Origin: Streptomyces antimycoticus
Lineage (GTDB): Bacteria > Actinomycetota > Actinomycetes > Streptomycetales > Streptomycetaceae
DNA: 64,000 bases
Reading direction: 5' to 3'
Assembly (NCBI RefSeq): GCF_005405925.1
Contig: NZ_BJHV01000002.1
Coordinates: 62,001-126,000, forward strand
Position 1 is the stretch's first letter; each line of letters begins with the position of its first letter. A program made the translations under genes and the position numbers. The notes beneath the pieces are model-generated. The model did not search any database. It saw nothing but the letters and a program-made list of their open reading frames with translations, and was not told the DNA's origin. Below, in pieces: positions 52,524 through 61,516 of this stretch.

Positions 52524-55500
52524 TCATCTTCCGATGTGCGGGGGGCCATGCACAGTGACGGCAGTGAGGTTCAGGCGGGCGTCCATGTCGAGGTTGACCT
52601 CGCCGTACGGGCGGACGTGGGACCAGAACAACGGGGTCAAGCCGCGCCGATCGGCGGGGGTGAGGAGGTCGGCCCACTCCGGTTCGCCCAGGATGTCCTG
52701 GAGCATCAGGGTGTTCACGAAGACCAGGGCCGACTGCAAAATTCGCAGGCACAAGACGAACATCTCCTGCTCGTCCCGTCGGTTCGAGACGATCTCCCCG
52801 CCCTTGCCGTAGGCGATCACACTGTTGGCGCCGTTGGAGGACTCCATCACGTTCAGGCCCTCCTCGATCTCCCGCTGGAGATCCCGAAGCCGCAGATAGC
52901 GGGCCACGAAGATGGTCTTCTGCGCGCGGCCGACCTCCAGCATCGCCGCGTAGGTGAGGTGGGAGGCGTTGCGGGTGAAGCGGCGCAGGATCGCCTCGGT
53001 CGACGCAGTCCGCGTACGGATCGCGGTCGCATACTTGATCATCTGGTCGTACTGCTGGGCGATGAGTTCCCAGCGGATCGGGCGGGTCAGTGCAGGCGTG
53101 AGCGCCGGGTAGGCGTCCGTCTCGCCGGCCACCGGCCGGTACAACTTGGCCTTGTTGATCCGCTTGATGCGCGGCAGCAGGTCGAAGTTCAGCAGCCTCG
53201 TGATGCCGAACCCGATTTCCGACTGGCCGTGGCTGTCCGTGTAGTTGGCCTCGACGTCCATGGTGGTGCCGTGCCGCATGGCGCCCTCGACCATCGCGGC
53301 GACCTCGGAGGCCGTGCAGTTGATGAGCTGGGAGTGGATGGCCAGGGACTTCTTCTCCACGTGCCAGTAGATGAGCACCCCGCGGCCGCCGTAGCGCGAG
53401 TGCCACTCGGTGAATAGATTCTGGTCGTAGGCGCGCACGTGGGTGGAGTCGGAGGCGACCGCGGTCGAGCCCTGGCCCCACACCTCGGTGCTGCGGGCGG
53501 CGAAGGTGGCGTTCGCGATCTGGATGGCGATGGCGCGGGCGGCCTCGGCGGACAGGTACCGGCGGCGTACGTAGCGCAGTTCGTCCTCGGTGTGGCCGTG
53601 GCCGCCGGAGGCGACGGCCTTGATCCCGGTGTTCGTGCCGTAGGCGTAGATCACCAACAGCAGGCGCTCGGCCAGGACCTCCGCCAAGAGACTGCCGCCT
53701 CCGGAGACCGAGGTGACCGCGTCCAGGCAGCCGGTGCGCAGCACCGCTTCCTTGAGCATGTCGATGAGCGGCACGATGCCCCACCGGCGCTGTACCTCGC
53801 TCTTGATCCTGCGCAGGTTCTTCGGCTCGGGCTGGGCCTCGGCCGGAGTCAGCCGGATCGCCCCGGACTTCCGCTCGGCGATGTCCAGCCAGCTCAAGCG
53901 CGGCATCCCATCGTTCAGCAGCGTCAGCTCGGTGGTCATCTGCTCGCGCAGCTCGTCGATGAAGTCGGCCGCGTCCAGCGGCTTGCGCAGCTCGCGGTAG
54001 TTCTCCTCGCGCCGCTCGGCGAAGTCCTGGGGCAGGTCCTCGTCGGGGTTGCGCCACTTATCGGCGCCGACCACCCAGACCTCCTTGCACTTGAGCTGGT
54101 CGCGCAGGGCCTGGAAGGCGACGACCTCGTAGACCATGCGCACCACCCGGCGTCGGCCCCGCTTGTCGGTGCGGTGGACGACCTCGGCCCAGTCCCCGCC
54201 CATCGCCTTGTGCACCGGCACGGTCTCGCCCAGCGGGTAGTACGTGGTGTTGCCCGCCGCCGCGTACCGGGCCACCAGCGCCAGCGCCTCGATCACCGGC
54301 CGGTGGGTGTGGTTGGACGAGCGGAACTCCAGCACGTCCAGCAGCTTGATCAGCCCGCGCCGGTAGTGGTTGGTGTACGACGCCTTCAACGTGGTCTGCA
54401 CCGTGCGCCGGTAGACCGGTCCGCGGGTCTTGAACTCGTGCACCAGCTCCCGCAGCGTCTGCTCACCGCCGGACACCGCCGGGTAGACGACCTCGCGGAC
54501 CGTGCCCTCCGGCTCACCGATTGACGCCTCGGCGAGCTTGAAGAGGATGTTCTCCTTGCCCGACACCTTCTTGAACGCGTTGACCAGCTGCTCGGTGACC
54601 TTCTTCTCCGCCCGCGCCCCGATCCGGTGCACCGTGGAGATCAGCAGCTCCACCAGCGTGTCCGTGATCTCCCGCTCCCGCTCGTGCAACAGCGCGGCCA
54701 GCAGCGTCACCCGCAGCGGCAATGGGTGCGTCCGCAGATGGGACGGGGATTCGACCGCGGCCCGCGCCCGCCACCCGGCCGCCACCTTCGGCGCGACATC
54801 GGAGAACAGGTCTGCCGGCAACCCGACCGCCCTCACCGCGAGCAGCTTGTCGATCTCGGTGAGCATCGTCTCCAGACTCACATTGCCCGGAGCCTCCTTG
54901 ATCTTCCCCAGGACCGGCGGGCCGTCCTCGCCCTCACCGGCACCGGCTTCACCGAGTACGGCGTCGTCCTCCTGGACGGCGCCCGCGACCAGGGCGACTC
55001 CGCTCCGTGCTCTCCACCGTGAGCCACGCCGAGATCCTCGCCGTCAGAGTCTCCTCGGCCACGCGCAGCGCGGCGCCCACGATCCGGTCGCACCGCCCCG
55101 GAGTCGGCGGCTCGATGCTCTCCGCGCGGCAGCGAGCGAGCAGTTCCACCTGTACCTGCTCTGGCCGCCGCTCCTTGCACGCGACGTGCTCGGCGAGCCA
55201 GCCGGTCAGCTTGTCCGCGTCCGCAACGCTGCACTCCCGAAAGCCCAGGTGCCCTCGGATCTGGGCGCGGTGGTACTCGACCGTCCGGCCGCTCCACTCG
55301 TACGCGTCCAGTTCGGCGGCGGGTACCTGTACCTGCCGGGCGACGAACTCCACTACCTCGCCCGGCAACTCGAACCGGCCCCGAGGAAACCGGCCGTGCT
55401 GCGTATAGAACTTCAGCAACACGGCGAAGCCCAGCCGCGTCGCACCGCGCTTGCCGGACACAAGCGCCTGCTCGTCCTTCAACAGCGTCCAGTGCTCGAC

Positions 55501-55533
55501 CAGGTCGTCCAGGTCCAAAGGGGTACGGGCCAC
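52524..55533 (-). CDS. tnpA: Tn3-family transposase, split by one frameshift
   Basis: The N-terminal DUF4158 part starts at ATG 55533 (MARTPLDLDDLVEHWTLLKD) and runs to about 55010 (ISAWLTVESTER), after which this frame decays and ends at 54949. One frame over, VALVAGAVQEDDAVLGEAGA continues into the 785-codon frame down to 52524. That part has the Tn3 DDE catalytic core (VASDSTHVRAYDQNLFTEWH, YTDSHGQSEIGFGITRLLNF, ETDAYPALTPALTRPI and the terminal acidic residue region SSNGANSVIAYGKGGEIVSN). Full length would be about 1000 residues, normal for the family. Confidence 0.88.
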
Positions 55534-55624
55534 GGTCGTCGATCGTCCTCTCGGGGCCTCGCCCCGCGCAGCTGTACGACCCCGGACTCACCCACACGGG
55601 TGACGCTCTCGCAAGATCACCGCC

Positions 55625-55660
55625 GTTTGCGGCTGGTGACAGCGTTCTTACCGGCACCCC
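55625..55660 (-). repeat. Right terminal inverted repeat
   Basis: Thirty-six bases ending in GGCACCCC, the exact reverse complement of 48373-48408. Confidence 0.95.
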
Positions 55661-55757
55661 AATCCGCGAGAACCGGCCCCGGCCCAGCAGACTGGACCCC
55701 TACAAGCCCTACCTGGAGCGGCGATTCGCCGAGGGATGCACCAGCGTCACGCGGTAG
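55661..55757 (+). pseudogene. ISL3 transposase, 3' part
   Basis: After the second AATCC the sequence encodes RENRPRPSRLDPYKPYLERR then FAEGCTSVTR and a TAG at 55755-55757. Joined to 48372 this continues the ISL3 frame without error, and PYKPYL is a family motif. The last part of the transposase is missing, so the IS was already truncated or the end was lost later. Confidence 0.8.
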
Positions 55758-55931
55758 CTGCCGAACCGACTGGCGCGTGGACCGTTCCCCAGACCCGCCA
55801 CGCCGCCCGCCCCGCCCCGGAGAGCCCCGACGGTGCCATCAGTGGCACCACCCGCCCCGACCGATGGGCAGCGCACCCGTACGAACGCTCAACCTCGGCC
55901 CCGAACAGTGACATGGGCCTCGGCGGCGGGG

Positions 55932-56102
55932 CGGAGCCCAGTTGGCGAACTCATGTGCGCCGAAGTCGAGTGCCTTCTCACGGTCGTCGGCGCGTCCGGT
56001 GCCGATGACGTAAGCGCCGGCCTCACGTGCGAGCCGGGTCACCATTCGTTCCGACTGCACCGGCGGCGCCATGGGCGAGGACGGTCGCGACGGCCTGCGC
56101 AT
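55932..56102 (-). pseudogene. Fragment of a quinone-oxidoreductase-like gene
   Basis: The frame SERMVTRLAREAGAYVIGTG followed by RADDREKALDFGAHEF matches the nucleotide-binding domain of NADP-dependent zinc-type oxidoreductases. Nothing on either side continues the gene. The rest of 55758-56297 has no supported gene. Confidence 0.5.
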
Positions 56103-56297
56103 TCACGATGCACGCGGCTCACTGGGCCGCTGCCGGGAGGTGTAGTCGATTCCGGTCATCCAACGGGTTCAGACGATCTGCAATGAAGTCGCGAGCATGA
56201 GTATCAATTCGTCCGTTGGCCTGGTGGATGCTTGAGTCATCGCCTTCAAGCCCGAGGGCGCTCCATCCAGCTCACTGTTCAGTGGAGAGTGATTCGC

Positions 56298-57068
56298 ATG
56301 TCCACCTTCGAAGGCAAGAAGCTCGTCGTGATCGGCGGCGCCAGCGGCATGGGCTTCGAGACCGCGCAGCAGGTGATCGCGGAGGGCGGCAGTGCGGTCA
56401 TCGTCGGCCGTCCGGGTCAGAAGCTCGACGATGCCGTGGCAAACCTGTCGCGCTCGGGCAGTGCGTGGTCGATCGCGGCTGATCTGACGGACTGGGGTCA
56501 GGTCGTCGAGGCGCAGAAGGAGCTGGCGGAGAACCACTCCGACGCCACTCTCCTCGTGAACTCGGCGGGGTTCTTCCTGCCCAAGCTGTTCCTCGACCAC
56601 GAGGTCGCGGACTATGACTCCTATCACGATCTGAACAGGTCGACGTTCTTCCTGACGCAGACTGTCGTGCGGGGCATGATCGCTGGTGGCCAGGGCGGGG
56701 CGATCGTGAACGTCGGCAGTATGTGGGCGCACCAGGCCCTGGCCATTACGCCCGGGTCGGCCTACTCGATGGCCAAGGCGGGTCTGCACGCCCTGACGCA
56801 CAACCTGGCCGTGGAACTCGCGGGCGAAGGCATCCGGGTCAACGCCGTGGCGCCCGCCGTCACCGACACCCCGCTGTTCGCGAAGGTCTTTCCTTCTGAC
56901 CAGCTGCACGCTTCGCTGGAGCAGCTCGCCGGTCTGCACCCGCTGGGCCGAACGGGCACCCCGAGGGACCTGGCCTCCGCCATCACCTTCCTCCTCTCGT
57001 CGGAATCGAGCTGGACCACCGGTGCCATCCTCAACGTCGACGGCGGAGTCATGGCAGGCCGCAACTAA
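56298..57068 (+). CDS. Short-chain dehydrogenase/reductase
   Basis: A 256-residue SDR. Cofactor motif GGASGMGFETAQQVI near residue 13, VNSAGFF (a NAG variant) near 88, catalytic Ser in VNVGSMWAHQ near 139 and YSMAKAGLHALTHNLAVELA near 155 with the Tyr-x3-Lys pair. The ending LLSSESSWTTGAILNVDGGV is typical of classical SDRs. GGAGAGTGA precedes the ATG. Substrate unknown. Confidence 0.92.
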   Translation: MSTFEGKKLVVIGGASGMGFETAQQVIAEGGSAVIVGRPGQKLDDAVANLSRSGSAWSIAADLTDWGQVVEAQKELAENHSDATLLVNSAGFFLPKLFLDHEVADYDSYHDLNRSTFFLTQTVVRGMIAGGQGGAIVNVGSMWAHQALAITPGSAYSMAKAGLHALTHNLAVELAGEGIRVNAVAPAVTDTPLFAKVFPSDQLHASLEQLAGLHPLGRTGTPRDLASAITFLLSSESSWTTGAILNVDGGVMAGRN

Positions 57069-57143
57069 AAACTGGCGGTGAGGCCGCCGCACCGAGCCTG
57101 GCGCGACCACCGGCCCGGGTGCGGGGCTGCACCCGCATAAGGG

Positions 57144-57644
57144 CTATGTGGGTGCCGGTGCCGGGCGCAGCGACGCGAGCGGGGAGCGCCGGCCTTTCTC
57201 CACCGAGCGCAGCTCCTCCCAGTCGGCTGCGGGGTGGGCGGGAACGACCGCGTCGGCGGATGCCGTGGTGTAGAGCGCGGCGTCGACGGCCCCGGCCCGG
57301 CTCGTGCCGAAGCGGGCCTCGATCGACTGCGGGGAGCGGACCCAGCCGAGCCAGACCATGAGGGCGAAGTCGGCACGGCGCACCCCGAGCCGGGCCGCGG
57401 CCTGCTCGGGTCCGAGCGGAGTGTTGGCAACGACCAGGTCCGGCAGGGCCTCGCGTTGACAGACCTCCGCGACCTGGCCGGGGTGGTGAAGCGTCCCGGC
57501 CGGGCTCGCGCTCAGATCGACCAGGAGGCTGCGGTCGACGAGCCGTCGCACCACGAACGCCGTCACGTTCGCCTTCTCGCCGATCACGTTCGGGGTGCCG
57601 AGCGGCCACTTCCGCGAGTCGGTGGGAGCCGCCGCTCGGGCCAT
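57144..57644 (-). CDS. Hypothetical protein, possibly truncated
   Basis: About 166 residues. The conserved-looking part is EKANVTAFVVRRLVDRSLLV, ARLGVRRADFALMVWLGWVR, RFGTSRAGAVDAALYTTASA and DWEELRSVEKGRRSPL. The latter half suggests a DNA-binding fold. The first 20 residues lie antisense to the TIGR02391 fragment at 57620, which implies that the original N-terminus was lost at a junction. Function unknown. Confidence 0.4.
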   Translation of the reverse strand: MARAAAPTDSRKWPLGTPNVIGEKANVTAFVVRRLVDRSLLVDLSASPAGTLHHPGQVAEVCQREALPDLVVANTPLGPEQAAARLGVRRADFALMVWLGWVRSPQSIEARFGTSRAGAVDAALYTTASADAVVPAHPAADWEELRSVEKGRRSPLASLRPAPAPT

Positions 57645-57945
57645 CAACGTCCAGGCCCAGGCGAAGCTCGGACGAAGGGGTGTCTCCGAGGCGAAGCTCC
57701 TCTCCAACGCTTTCTCAACCAACAGCCCCACCGCTGGGCACCCGCGGCTGCGACTGAGCCCTGACGACGGGGGCGACACCTTCAAAAACCGCCACGACGG
57801 TGCTGGAAACTTCGCACGCGGCGTCTATTCAGCTATCCGCAGCCCCATCGCGCATGAAGAAGGAGATGAGCTGGAGGAGAGCGAGGCTCTGGAACAGCTG
57901 GCCGCGTTCAGCATCCTGGCAAGGCGGTGGATGCTGCCACGGTAG
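57620..57945 (+). pseudogene. Truncated TIGR02391 (Ymh) gene
   Basis: The frame encodes LLSNAFSTNSPTAGHPRLRL, DGGDTFKNRHDGAGNFARGV, YSAIRSPIAHEEGDELEESE and ALEQLAAFSILARRW, the C-terminal half of the TIGR02391 family. The N-terminal half is absent. Compare the full-length relative at 16077. Confidence 0.65.
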
Positions 57946-58206
57946 AAACGGCGCCCTGAGGACATCGGCCAAGAACACTCGCCGGGCTGGAAGGCCGGCG
58001 GGCAAGACGAAGGCCCTGGGTGTGAAGCCTGAGGCCTCCTCGGTGCCGGTCCGGCTCAGCAGTCGGTCACGCCCACTCCATGGCGAGCTTCTGCAGGGCG
58101 GCCAGCTGATCGCCGGTGAGTTTGTCGCGCATGTCTTGGTGTTGGAGACCCTAAGGGCATCTCTGCTGGCGCATGGCCTTCATCCCCCACGAAGAGGACT
58201 AAGTCG

Positions 58207-58787
58207 GTGACGGCACCCGACCTCGAGCGTATCCGCTCCGAGATCATCGCTGACCCTGAGAACGCCTGGGCCACAGCGGCGAACTATCAACCGATATACG
58301 TTGCCGACGAGGCAGCTCGAATCGTGATCGTGGGACAAGCACCCGGTCGCAGGGCACAAGAGTCGCGTATCCCGTGGAACGACCCGAGCGGAGCCCGCCT
58401 TATCGAGTGGCTCGGAGTCGACGAAACAACGTTTCGCGACCCAGCACAGTTCGCCCTCCTCCCAATGGACTTCTACTACCCCGGCAAGGGAGCCCACGGT
58501 GACCTTCCCCTCGCCGGGACTTCGCCGCCCGATGGCACCCGCGGATCCTCCAGGGCATGCCCCACATTCAACTGACGCTGCTCGTCGGTAGCTATGCACA
58601 GCAGCATTACCTTGGCACTCGCGAACCGCTCACGGCGACAGTTCGACGGTTCGCGGACTACCTCCCAGCGGTCCTGCCGCTCGTGCACCCCTCCCCGCTC
58701 AACTTTCGATGGCTTGCCAAGAACCCCTGGTACGAGGCAGAGGTCCTCCCCCAACTACGCCAATGCGTCCGAGCGGCTCTGGCCTGA
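58207..58787 (+). CDS. Uracil-DNA glycosylase family protein, frameshifted
   Basis: The start (DLERIRSEIIADPENAWATA) and IVIVGQAPGRRAQESRIPWN with the GQAPG loop match the uracil-DNA glycosylase superfamily, followed by IEWLGVDETTF and ALLPMDFYYPGKG. After 58510 one base is missing in a C run; the adjacent frame continues HIQLTLLVGSYAQQHYLG and VLPLVHPSPLNFRWLAKNPW with the catalytic HPSP motif, to 58787. The joined product of about 193 residues is a normal length. Probably removes uracil or acts on a related base. Confidence 0.75.
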
Positions 58788-58986
58788 CAGACGTCCCAGG
58801 ACGACAAGCGCACCCGGTGCCCGAAGGGGACGGGAACAGGAGTGGACCAAGAGGGCCGGGCTTAGCCTCGATCCGCCGGCCGATAGTGGGTCCGGCAGAC
58901 GGGCATGACAGCGCGGGCGCGCTCTGACCTGGGGCGGTGGGACTTCCTACGGCTCCATTGCACCCGATCGAGAGAACACCCGCGAG

Positions 58987-59200
58987 ATGCAATCTTCCCA
59001 TGCCGCTTCGGCGGTCTCTGCCAGATTCGATGACCGGAACCTGGTCGCGGACGCGGGGCTGCCTCCGGCGGTACGCCTTGCTGAGCGCGGTCGGCTGTCT
59101 GCGCTGGTCCACGAGTCAGTAGGCATCCGCGGTGCCGACAACAGCGGCGGGGCGAACCCGGTGGCGAAGGTGACATCGCTGGTCGCGGCGATGTGCGCGG
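58987..59200 (+). pseudogene. N-terminal fragment of an IS1380-family transposase
   Basis: From ATG 58987 the frame reads SAVSARFDDRNLVADAGLPP, VRLAERGRLSALVHE, then GADNSGGANPVAKVTSLVAA, MCAGADSI, which matches the start of IS1380 transposases. It diverges after about 70 codons. The rest of 58788-59412 holds no intact gene. Confidence 0.65.
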
Positions 59201-59412
59201 GGGCGGACAGCATCTCCCGCAGACGCCGCCCCGGAGCAGCCCTGGCAGGGGCCACCGCTGCCGCCCTTCCCGTCGCCCGGCCCGGGTGAAGACGGGCGGC
59301 GGGGCGCGCTGCGGCGGTGACTGAAGCGCGCACGTCGAAGGGCGTGAGCACCGGCGGGCCCAAGCTGCCGGAAGCGACTGATCCAAGGCACAGGCCTGAG
59401 ACAATGGTGGGC

Positions 59413-59721
59413 ATGGCGAAGGAGGCGGCGACGTACGACGAGCGGCTGCGGGACCTGGAGGCGGAGGCGTTCCGCACTGGGCGGACGCTTGCGGAGCACA
59501 GCGAGCAGCTGGCGACGATCGGTGAGCAGCAGCGTACGGCGTTCGGGAACATCGACTCACTCGCCAACGCCGTCGGAGCGCCGGGAGACCGGTCGATCAC
59601 TCAGCGTCTGGACGGGATTGAGCGTGCCGTTGACACGATGGGAGATGCCATCGGCTCGATGGAGCGTCTTCTGGTCGCGCTCGCGCGGGCTCAGGGCATT
59701 GACCCGGACGAACTCGACTGA
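59413..59721 (+). CDS. Small coiled-coil protein, paralogue 2
   Basis: A 102-residue paralogue of 32263, identical over DERLRDLEAEAFRTGRTLAE and AFGNIDSLANAVGAPGDRSI, with a 14-residue insertion (AVDTMGDAIGSMER) before the last helix. Weak leader with GACAAT close to the start, perhaps leaderless. Followed after 23 bases by the 75-codon gene. Confidence 0.7.
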   Translation: MAKEAATYDERLRDLEAEAFRTGRTLAEHSEQLATIGEQQRTAFGNIDSLANAVGAPGDRSITQRLDGIERAVDTMGDAIGSMERLLVALARAQGIDPDELD

Positions 59722-59744
59722 GCACGGAGGCGAGGAGTAGTCGC

Positions 59745-59972
59745 ATGACGGCCACCAAGCACCTCGCCACCCTGCAGTTCAGAGCGGATGGCCCAGCAGT
59801 CGAGGCCGAATGGACCGTCGTCGTCACTGCCCAGCGTCGGTACGCGGAGTGGGTCGGGCTCTACGGAACCGACCCGGCTGTAGTGATCAAGCTCATCGAG
59901 GAGACCGGCGGCCGCCGCCGCGTTCGCAAGACCTGGGCGGCCCAGGGCGAGACTGAGGAACCGGCCACTTGA
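59745..59972 (+). CDS. Small hypothetical protein, 75 residues
   Basis: Beta-rich short protein (LATLQFRADGPAVEAEWTVV, TAQRRYAEWVGLYGTDPAVV) with a basic C-terminus. GAGGAG precedes the ATG, a good ribosome-binding site. Likely co-transcribed with the coiled-coil gene. Confidence 0.6.
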   Translation: MTATKHLATLQFRADGPAVEAEWTVVVTAQRRYAEWVGLYGTDPAVVIKLIEETGGRRRVRKTWAAQGETEEPAT

Positions 59973-60553
59973 GCGTCCGCCGCAGCGTGACGCCGCTCCG
60001 GGGCTGATGGGCTCCGGACATGTGGGGGTAGCGGCTCGGGGCGGCCGTGGTGATGTCGGAGCAGCTGGCCATCGCGAGGCCCGCGGCCCCCCGCATCCCG
60101 ACCCGAGGAGGAGAATGCGAACGTGTAGTGATGAATAAGTAGCGCTGAGTAAGTATTTTCCGGTTCCGCCCAGCCCGCGAACCGGGAGTACTCAAGCGGG
60201 CGGCGCCGCGGTGCACTCCACCCAGACCACCGGGCCGCTACTGCTCTCCCGCACCGGACGCGGCCTGGCCCGCGTCACCCTCCCCGCCGCTGCGCAACGT
60301 CGCCGCCACGCACCCCGACCTGAAGGAGATCACGCCCGCCCTGCTGCCGGACGCCGTCGCGTACCCACCCTCGCCGTTCGCCGACGAACAGCAGATCGTC
60401 CACGGTTTATCTCAGCGACTGCTGCGGCCTGCCAGCCTGAGCAGGCGCTGGAGCCGGGTCTCAGTTCACGATGACCGCTATCTGGACGAGGCCTCGCGTC
60501 GGCGTGCACGCGGACTATCCCGTGGGTGAGCAGGACTCGGAACACGTCCAGTG
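59973..60553. other. Region with a possible gene remnant
   Basis: Near 60290-60525 a rightward frame encodes NVAATHPDLKEITPALLPDA and PPSPFADEQQIVHGL, which looks protein-like but has no start and is not recognised. An AT-rich patch lies at 60120-60165. Nothing else is supported. Confidence 0.3.
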
Positions 60554-61371
60554 CTACGAGACCGTGGTGATCTTCAGGGATAGGGTCGGTGCCCAGGGGG
60601 CTTCAACGATCTGAGCGCGAACCAGTCTGCCCTTGTCTGTGATCACACAGATCGAGTTGCCTGCGATGATTCCGGCCTCCTCCACTGCATTCGAGTGCAT
60701 GAGGACCTCTTCGAGTCCGCCTCCGTTCGCGACGGCTTCGCAGGCTTCCTTGCTGAACGGTTGGCGCTTCGAGAGGACGCCGGCGTGGCTGTCTCGCGCC
60801 GTCCCAAATTCGACCGGGGAGCAGCCGTACCAGTTCATATCCGCTGGTGCGGCTGCGTCCTCGGCGTCGGGCTCGGTCCTGTCGACTCGGGTGACGAAGG
60901 GGTACGAGTCAAAGTCGATGTGGCTGGCGTAGTCGCATGTGCTGTCGCCGTTGAGGCGGAGAGGAAGCGGCTCCCCGGGAAGGGCTTTGCTGGGTCGATG
61001 CTCGGCTCGGACGGCTTCGCTGAGGCGCTGGCCGAGGGAGACGGTGAGCTCGGCTCGGGGGCGGCCTCGGCCTGGCTGGAGGTGCTGGCGCTCGGCTTGC
61101 TGTCAGACCCCGACGCACCGTTGTCCCCGCCGCTGTCGCCGCCTCCTCCTCCGGACAACGCTGCCCAGACGCCGATACCAGCTACGGCCAAACCGAATAA
61201 GCCCCCGATGAAGGCCCCCACCACCGTTCCTCTGCCGCCGCCGTCCAGATCGTGGTCGTGGTAGTGGCGCAGCCGCTGCCGCAGGCTCCGTCGACCGGGG
61301 CTCCCGCCAGCCGGTGGCGGGGCGGGCGGGTCCGCCGGGGAGTTGCTGTTCGTGTCGTCCGGCGAGGCCAC
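60554..61371 (-). CDS. Single-span membrane protein, frameshifted
   Basis: The N-terminal 45 residues are cytoplasmic and basic (RRSLRQRLRHYHDHDLDGGG), then a membrane helix TVVGAFIGGLFGLAVAGIGV, then a Gly/Ser/Pro-rich linker. At about 60975 the frame should shift by one base, after which LRLNGDSTCDYASHIDFDSY, EPDAEDAAAPADMNWYGCSP and CEAVANGGGLEEVLM form an extracellular domain with several cysteines to the stop at 60554. About 272 residues in total. The second part would otherwise start at an ATGA overlap (60838). Confidence 0.6.
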
Positions 61372-61516
61372 TGCAGTCGTCCTCTCTGTCAGGGGGATCC
61401 CGGAAGTGTATGACGGGGTGCACAGAAAGCGACTGCGTTGTTACGCCATAGCCCGGCGTAATCGGTCAAGGCCCGCCGAGCCGGTTGGACCGATCGGCCG
61501 TGTGAGGCGAAGTCGT

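Larger units (their letters stand above)
48373..55660. mobile_element. Tn3-family transposon with NB-ARC/TPR STAND cargo
   Basis: 7288 bases bounded by perfect 36-base inverted repeats beginning GGGGTGCC and by AATCC on both sides (48368-48372 and 55661-55665), the 5-base duplication expected for Tn3. All genes run leftward: transposase (52524-55533), small membrane protein, NB-ARC/TPR protein and resolvase (48416-49104). The element sits inside an ISL3 transposase gene whose frame is restored exactly if it is removed together with one AATCC. Transposase and resolvase each show one frameshift. Confidence 0.93.

Noticed and set aside
52126-54057. Long leftward frame of 643 codons across the transposase
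   Set aside because: Only its last 115 codons, from ATG 52470, look like a real protein; the rest is an out-of-frame shadow of the Tn3 transposase.
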